Shown piece after piece: positions 60,973 to 64,000 of a stretch of 64,000 nt of DNA. This DNA comes from Variovorax dokdonensis (GTDB lineage: Bacteria; Pseudomonadota; Gammaproteobacteria; Burkholderiales; Burkholderiaceae_C): the NCBI RefSeq assembly GCF_030316895.1, contig NZ_JASZYV010000004.1, positions 1-64,000 on the forward strand. The letters are read 5' to 3'. Positions within the stretch are counted from its first letter, which is position 1; the number at the start of each line of letters is the position of its first letter. Made by a program: the position numbers and the translations under genes. Under the pieces are notes generated by a model, which saw only the letters and a list, made by a program, of their open reading frames with translations, was not told where the DNA came from and did not search any database.

Positions 60973-61068
60973 GGGTCAGTTGTCGGCGGCGGCTCGTGGA
61001 TCGTGTTGCACAAGCGATCGAATGCCAGCCGGCGCCCTCAAGCTTCGAGCCGAAAAGCGAGCATGGGT

Positions 61069-61668
61069 TCACCCTGAGCTGGGCGTTCGCCAAAGGACTG
61101 TGCTGATCAACTGGCGCATGATGGTTCGCAGCACGCTCACATGGCTGTCGTCAAAATCAAGCCAGCCATGTTTCAGCAACGACTCGAGCATCTGCGGATC
61201 AGAGCAATCCCCATCAGCGTAATGAATGAGCAACACTGTCATTTCGGCACTAATTTCATCGCGGGCGAGCAAGCAATTGGCGATCGCGAACACAGCCTGG
61301 GCATTGGTTGGCTCGCGCATCATTCGCGTGGCCCTGGCCTTGCACGAGCGCAGTTCGCGTTCCAAACCCCAGAGGTCTGCGATGGCGTGCACTTCCTCAA
61401 GGTCGTCGTCTCCCACGCGTACCGTTTTGCCTCGTGGGATCCCGGCTACCTGTTGTGCAGCATTGCCGGCCAAGAGGCACACGATCTGGACGCGCGCGCT
61501 TTCCATATCGACGTCGCAGCGCCGATTAGCCGATACTTCTTCGACGCCCGGCTTAATGATAGGTACTATTGACAATCCAACCGGCTCAAGCCCCAGCCTG
61601 AAGCGAGCCACGGCCTGCCCCGCTTCATATAGGGCAGCGTGAGTCCTCAGGTCTAGCGCAGTGGTCAT
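61069..61668 (-). CDS. M41 (FtsH peptidase)-like protein lacking zinc ligands
   Basis: The 199-residue protein resembles the peptidase domain of FtsH without the AAA+ module. ALYEAGQAVARFRLGLEPV (about 12-30) aligns with the HEAGH helix, and the following IVPIIKPG matches the strand after it. Both His of HEAGH are replaced (Y14-E-A-G-Q18), so zinc binding and proteolysis should be lost. Short M41-like proteins occur on phages and islands with unknown roles. The rest is helical with LLAGNAAQQVAG, a region also seen in M41 domains. Confidence 0.65.
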   Translation of the reverse strand: MTTALDLRTHAALYEAGQAVARFRLGLEPVGLSIVPIIKPGVEEVSANRRCDVDMESARVQIVCLLAGNAAQQVAGIPRGKTVRVGDDDLEEVHAIADLWGLERELRSCKARATRMMREPTNAQAVFAIANCLLARDEISAEMTVLLIHYADGDCSDPQMLESLLKHGWLDFDDSHVSVLRTIMRQLISTVLWRTPSSG

Positions 61669-61810
61669 GCCTTCACTTGAAAAGCATCTTCAGCACGATG
61701 CTACTGACCGATGGCCCGTACCTCAACCCGTTTGTCCGGGACGCTGCGGCGCTGGCCTTGCTTAAGCTCTGGCTTGTCACTTACCCAAAGGGTAAGAGGC
61801 CTGACCACTG

Positions 61811-61838
61811 TTGTGCGCTAGCTCAATTGGGCTAGCAT
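61811..61838 (+). promoter_or_regulatory. Possible sigma-70 promoter for the DUF551-like gene
   Basis: TTGTGC (61811-61816) and TAGCAT (61833-61838) are separated by 16 bases, 23 bases before the ATG at 61861. A GCTAG/CTAGC inverted repeat overlaps the spacer. Confidence 0.3.
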
Positions 61839-61860
61839 CCCCTGACCACGCGAGGAAGCA

Positions 61861-62079
61861 ATGGACTGGCAACCGATAGAGACGGCGCCAAAGAATGGAA
61901 CCAGCATCTTGCTCATCAATCGGAACGGCGACATTGCTGCCGGCCTGTGGCTGAGCGACGCGCGTGGCACCGGCTGGTTTCTTTCGGGAGGCACCAAGCC
62001 GGCCGCGCTATTCAACAATAATCAAGGGCCGACGCACTGGATGCGTCTGCCCGCAGTACCTCCTCTTGGCACCCGTTGA
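61861..62079 (+). CDS. DUF551-like small protein (phage/island type)
   Basis: The 72-residue protein begins MDWQPIETAPKNGTSILLIN and ends around GPTHWMRLPAVPP, the pattern of DUF551-type proteins common in phages and islands. A good site (GAGGAA) precedes the ATG. Function unknown. Confidence 0.8.
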   Translation: MDWQPIETAPKNGTSILLINRNGDIAAGLWLSDARGTGWFLSGGTKPAALFNNNQGPTHWMRLPAVPPLGTR

Positions 62080-62247
62080 GTTCCAAGCTGTTGCTAGGGG
62101 AGCAAGATGGCATCGTGCACAGTACCGCGCGCACTGCATTCCCCAAGCTGGCCGCCCTAAGAGCGGAAGGCCCCAAACTTGGGGATGCTGCATTGCGTAC
62201 AGGGTACGACAGTCGAGCTTTGTAAGGCTTATCGCCGGGGCAAGGCC

Positions 62248-62523
62248 ATGAAGACCGAGGTCGAGATCGTGCTGCTTTTCTCTAGCTACGATCAGTTGGA
62301 ACTGCTGCCTGCCGTGCCGCATGCGTCGACGATCCACAAGGATGCATTGATCGGCTGCCAGGTCGGCGACGTACTACAGCTCGGGCCCGCGACGCTTCGA
62401 GCAGTGCGCAGGGAATGGTTGCTTGGTCCTGGGGCGACGCTGCGCGTCTTTGCGGAACTGGTGCCAAGTGGGAATGCGAAGGCGAGGTACGCCGATAAGA
62501 TGCGCGTTCACTCTGGGGGATGA
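62248..62523 (+). CDS. Small protein of unknown function, first gene of a three-gene set
   Basis: The 91-residue protein starts MKTEVEIVLLFSSYDQLELL, with a GGGGCAAGG site upstream, and has a beta-rich core (GCQVGDVLQLGPATLRAVRR). A broken paralogue is visible on the minus strand at about 60545-60770. It ends 6 bases before a tiny gene and is probably co-translated with it and the following secreted protein. No family is recognised. Confidence 0.65.
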   Translation: MKTEVEIVLLFSSYDQLELLPAVPHASTIHKDALIGCQVGDVLQLGPATLRAVRREWLLGPGATLRVFAELVPSGNAKARYADKMRVHSGG

Positions 62524-62529
62524 GACCTC

Positions 62530-62661
62530 ATGCTGTCCTGGCTAAAAGCGCGCTTCTGGAGCGCTCGGTTCATCGTCGGCCCCGGCTTCGTTGCAGTGAA
62601 GCTGCCGCCACTGCGTAGGTTCTCAAATTGGGTGCAGAGGCACATCGGGGACGCGCGGTGA
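62530..62661 (+). CDS. Tiny basic protein, 43 residues, paralogue of the protein at 60865
   Basis: GGGGGA at 62515-62520 precedes the ATG by 9 bases. The protein has WSAR, IVGPGFV and VKL blocks shared with the 35-residue minus-strand copy, followed by a longer tail (FSNWVQRHIGDAR). Its stop overlaps the GTG start of the next gene. Conservation between two copies and tight packing support real translation. Function unknown. Confidence 0.6.
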   Translation: MLSWLKARFWSARFIVGPGFVAVKLPPLRRFSNWVQRHIGDAR

Positions 62662-63029
62662 TCAGAATGATGTCGATCGTGCTCGCGGCAGCCAGTGGCG
62701 CATGTTTGGCAGCGTCCCCGGCCCAGATGGAACCTGGCTTCGACATCAGTGGTGCCGGCGCCCGGCCTTGTTCGGCCTGGACAGAGGCGCGCGACAAGAT
62801 GGGCGATCGCGAGTCTTCCGCGCTTCTGGACGAAGCGATGATGGTGACTTGGGTTCAGGGCTTCCTGAACGGCATGAATGTCAGTCGGATTGCGGCGGGT
62901 GGCCAGCCGGCGCGGCTGCCAGACGGAGATTCGATCCGGACGTACGTGGATGCATTTTGCAGGCGACAACCCGGAACAAGGGTCATGCAAGCAGCGCTGC
63001 AGCTTTATCTTTCAAACGCAGCCCGGTAA
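62658..63029 (+). CDS. Small secreted protein, Rap1a/Tai-like
   Basis: The 123-residue protein has a signal peptide (IRMMSIVLAAASGACLA) and a mature part with one Cys near the start, TWVQGFLNGMNVS in the middle and DAFCRRQPGTRVMQAALQL near the end. This spacing is that of small periplasmic proteins of the Rap1a/Tai immunity-like family. The GTG at 62658 overlaps the previous stop (GTGA), giving the Arg needed before the hydrophobic core; ATGs at 62667 and 62670 are alternatives. Role unknown. Confidence 0.7.
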   Translation: MIRMMSIVLAAASGACLAASPAQMEPGFDISGAGARPCSAWTEARDKMGDRESSALLDEAMMVTWVQGFLNGMNVSRIAAGGQPARLPDGDSIRTYVDAFCRRQPGTRVMQAALQLYLSNAAR

Positions 63030-63038
63030 GCAGGCAAG

Positions 63039-63070
63039 TAAAAAGGCCTGCCCCAACAAGAGGGCAGGCC
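63039..63070 (-). terminator. Intrinsic terminator reading leftward
   Basis: GGCCTGCCC (63045-63053) pairs with GGGCAGGCC (63062-63070), a 9-bp stem. The adjacent A run at 63040-63044 gives a T tract on the minus strand. No convincing minus-strand gene lies just to the right, so it may end an unrecognised transcript. Confidence 0.6.
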
Positions 63071-63504
63071 AAATGCAGCACCCGCCCAGGGAGGTACAAG
63101 CGGTTGGAACGTGCCGCGCCAGCAGTCTAATGTTGCAGATCGGAAAGAGCACGAAATTCTTTCGGCTCTGAAACATCTTCGTAGCTCTGGTGACCTCTTT
63201 TGCGACGATGTTGCAGGCCGGTGCCATCGTCCTTGGAGTCGTGTGAGCATGTCGCCAGACGATCCATTTCCCCAGGGCAATTCATCGTGGGCATCCACAA
63301 TGAGCACCCGCCGCGGAGCACTAGATCTGCCGCGCCACCCGAGTGGACGACGGAGATTGCCGAAAACGACGGTTTGAAATCGCGCTGGTCAGCCTCGTAC
63401 TGCAACTTCTAGACACCCATCAAAGCGTGACACCGGAGCTTGTGGCTAGGATACGCGCTACCCGCCTCATCAAGACCCTATGGTCGAACTTATGATGGCG
63501 CCCG
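63071..63504. other. Gene-poor stretch near the right edge
   Basis: No convincing gene. The longest candidate is a minus-strand frame at 63127-63405 (92 codons, TTG start) that would read into the terminator at 63039-63070, but it shows no motif or ribosome-binding site. Confidence 0.45.
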
Positions 63505-64000
63505 CAGGTCTTCAAGCACTGCCTGCAAAAGCGTGGCGACGACATCATCGGCACTAGCTACTTAAACGCCGGCAAGCGCCAAAGCGAAAACGATGCGATC
63601 GAGCAAGGCCGCAAAGTGGGCGCGGACCTGTCGTCATCTTCAAACCACATACACCCGCTCGGTCACCACCACCGTGCCCATCACGGCGCTCACCACTTCC
63701 ACCTAGGACCCCGGAAGCGCTGCCCCTGCCTTGGGACCTGGTGGATCTCGACCGCCTATGGCTCGGGAACGCCGACAACTTCCGGATCGTCCACCCACGT
63801 AACGGTGAGCACCCTTGGCTCAGACCACGGCGCACTCTACTGGGTCAAGGTGCGCATGCGAGTGAGCTTACGAGTGCGCGATCTGAACCACAAGGAGCAC
63901 CAGCAGCTGCAGTCGAACCAGCCCGTGGTCGTCGATGACACCTCCGCGTTCTCCGCAGACGTTCTGAAAGGCGACATCGCCCTCACCATCCACGAGGCAC
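63505..64000 (+). pseudogene. Decayed PDZ-type secreted protein gene, running off the window
   Basis: One frame gives VFKHCLQKRGDDIIGTSYLN and NDAIEQGRKVGADL. After a shift another gives YTRSVTTTVPITALTTST and a stop. After further shifts AYGSGTPTTSGSS and then, from about 63784, VTVSTLGSDHGALYWVKVR and DDTSAFSADVLKGDIALTI. Together these follow the order of a family of secreted proteins with a Thr/Gly/Tyr-rich middle and a C-terminal PDZ domain. At least three frame breaks make this a pseudogene; its 3' end lies beyond the window. Confidence 0.6.

Noticed and set aside
60473..61222. Plus-strand 249-codon frame across 60.5-61.2 kb
   Set aside because: It crosses the minus-strand tiny gene and part of the M41-like gene, has mixed composition and no motif.
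63127..63405. Minus-strand 92-codon frame ending before the terminator at 63039-63070
   Set aside because: TTG start, no ribosome-binding site, no family motif. The nearby terminator alone is not enough.

Overview
The window is high-GC DNA from a Gram-negative bacterium, most likely a betaproteobacterium of the Burkholderiales and probably Variovorax-like (Comamonadaceae). This rests on three points: the divergent mreBCD-mrdA / gatCAB arrangement, a Bug-type (TctC) solute-binding protein, and very GC-rich third codon positions. The taxonomic call is inference. No rRNA, tRNA or CRISPR array was seen.

1-17.3 kb is mostly housekeeping. It holds the end of a methylmalonate-semialdehyde dehydrogenase gene, a GMC oxidoreductase, the cell-shape operon mreB-mreC-mreD-mrdA (minus strand), the divergent gatC-gatA-gatB operon, a secreted DUF4124-like protein, pyrE and an exonuclease III gene with starts only 13 bp apart, and the RNA helicase dbpA. 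Next comes a small ECF41-type sigma-factor locus (sigma factor, carboxymuconolactone-decarboxylase-like protein, amidohydrolase). A matching CGTCACA-N16-CGTC promoter lies in front of both the sigma gene and the decarboxylase-like gene.

17.3-32.1 kb is a 15-gene minus-strand run that looks like a catabolic system for oligomeric ureas (biuret, carboxybiuret, probably triuret). It encodes allophanate hydrolase AtzF, a NitT/TauT-type ABC transporter, AtzG-AtzE-AtzH, a nucleoside-type (BMP) ABC transporter, formamidase, biuret hydrolase BiuH, a second cysteine hydrolase that may be a triuret hydrolase, and a GntR/FCD regulator. Nearly identical palindromic sites precede atzF and the BMP gene and are good candidates for the operators of that GntR protein. 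A strong terminator isolates the upstream end.

32.2-50 kb is mixed. It contains a small secreted Cys/Lys-rich protein, CsbD, an SDR, a purine nucleoside permease-type lipoprotein, an M48 protease, an AmpG-like transporter, a three-gene ketosynthase / partial ketosynthase / halogenase-like flavoenzyme set, a two-component system and an O-antigen-ligase-like protein. A minus-strand cluster follows (DadA-like oxidase, a HyuA-fragment/HyuB fusion, Bug protein, RidA) with a divergent LysR gene.

50-64 kb is an accessory region with long gene-poor stretches, decayed genes and mobile-element enzymes. Its centrepiece is a 1333-residue protein that joins a DUF4365-type PD-(D/E)XK-like N-terminus, a long helical-repeat middle and a C-terminal PIN-like domain with a full set of acidic residues. 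This is a candidate defence or conflict effector. Around it are a plasmid-type protein of unknown function, a 57-residue membrane protein, a tyrosine recombinase, a NUMOD4/HNH endonuclease, a frameshifted sulfatase, kinase remnants, an M41-like protein without its zinc ligands, two paralogous tiny proteins (35 and 43 residues) and a decayed PDZ-type gene at the window edge.
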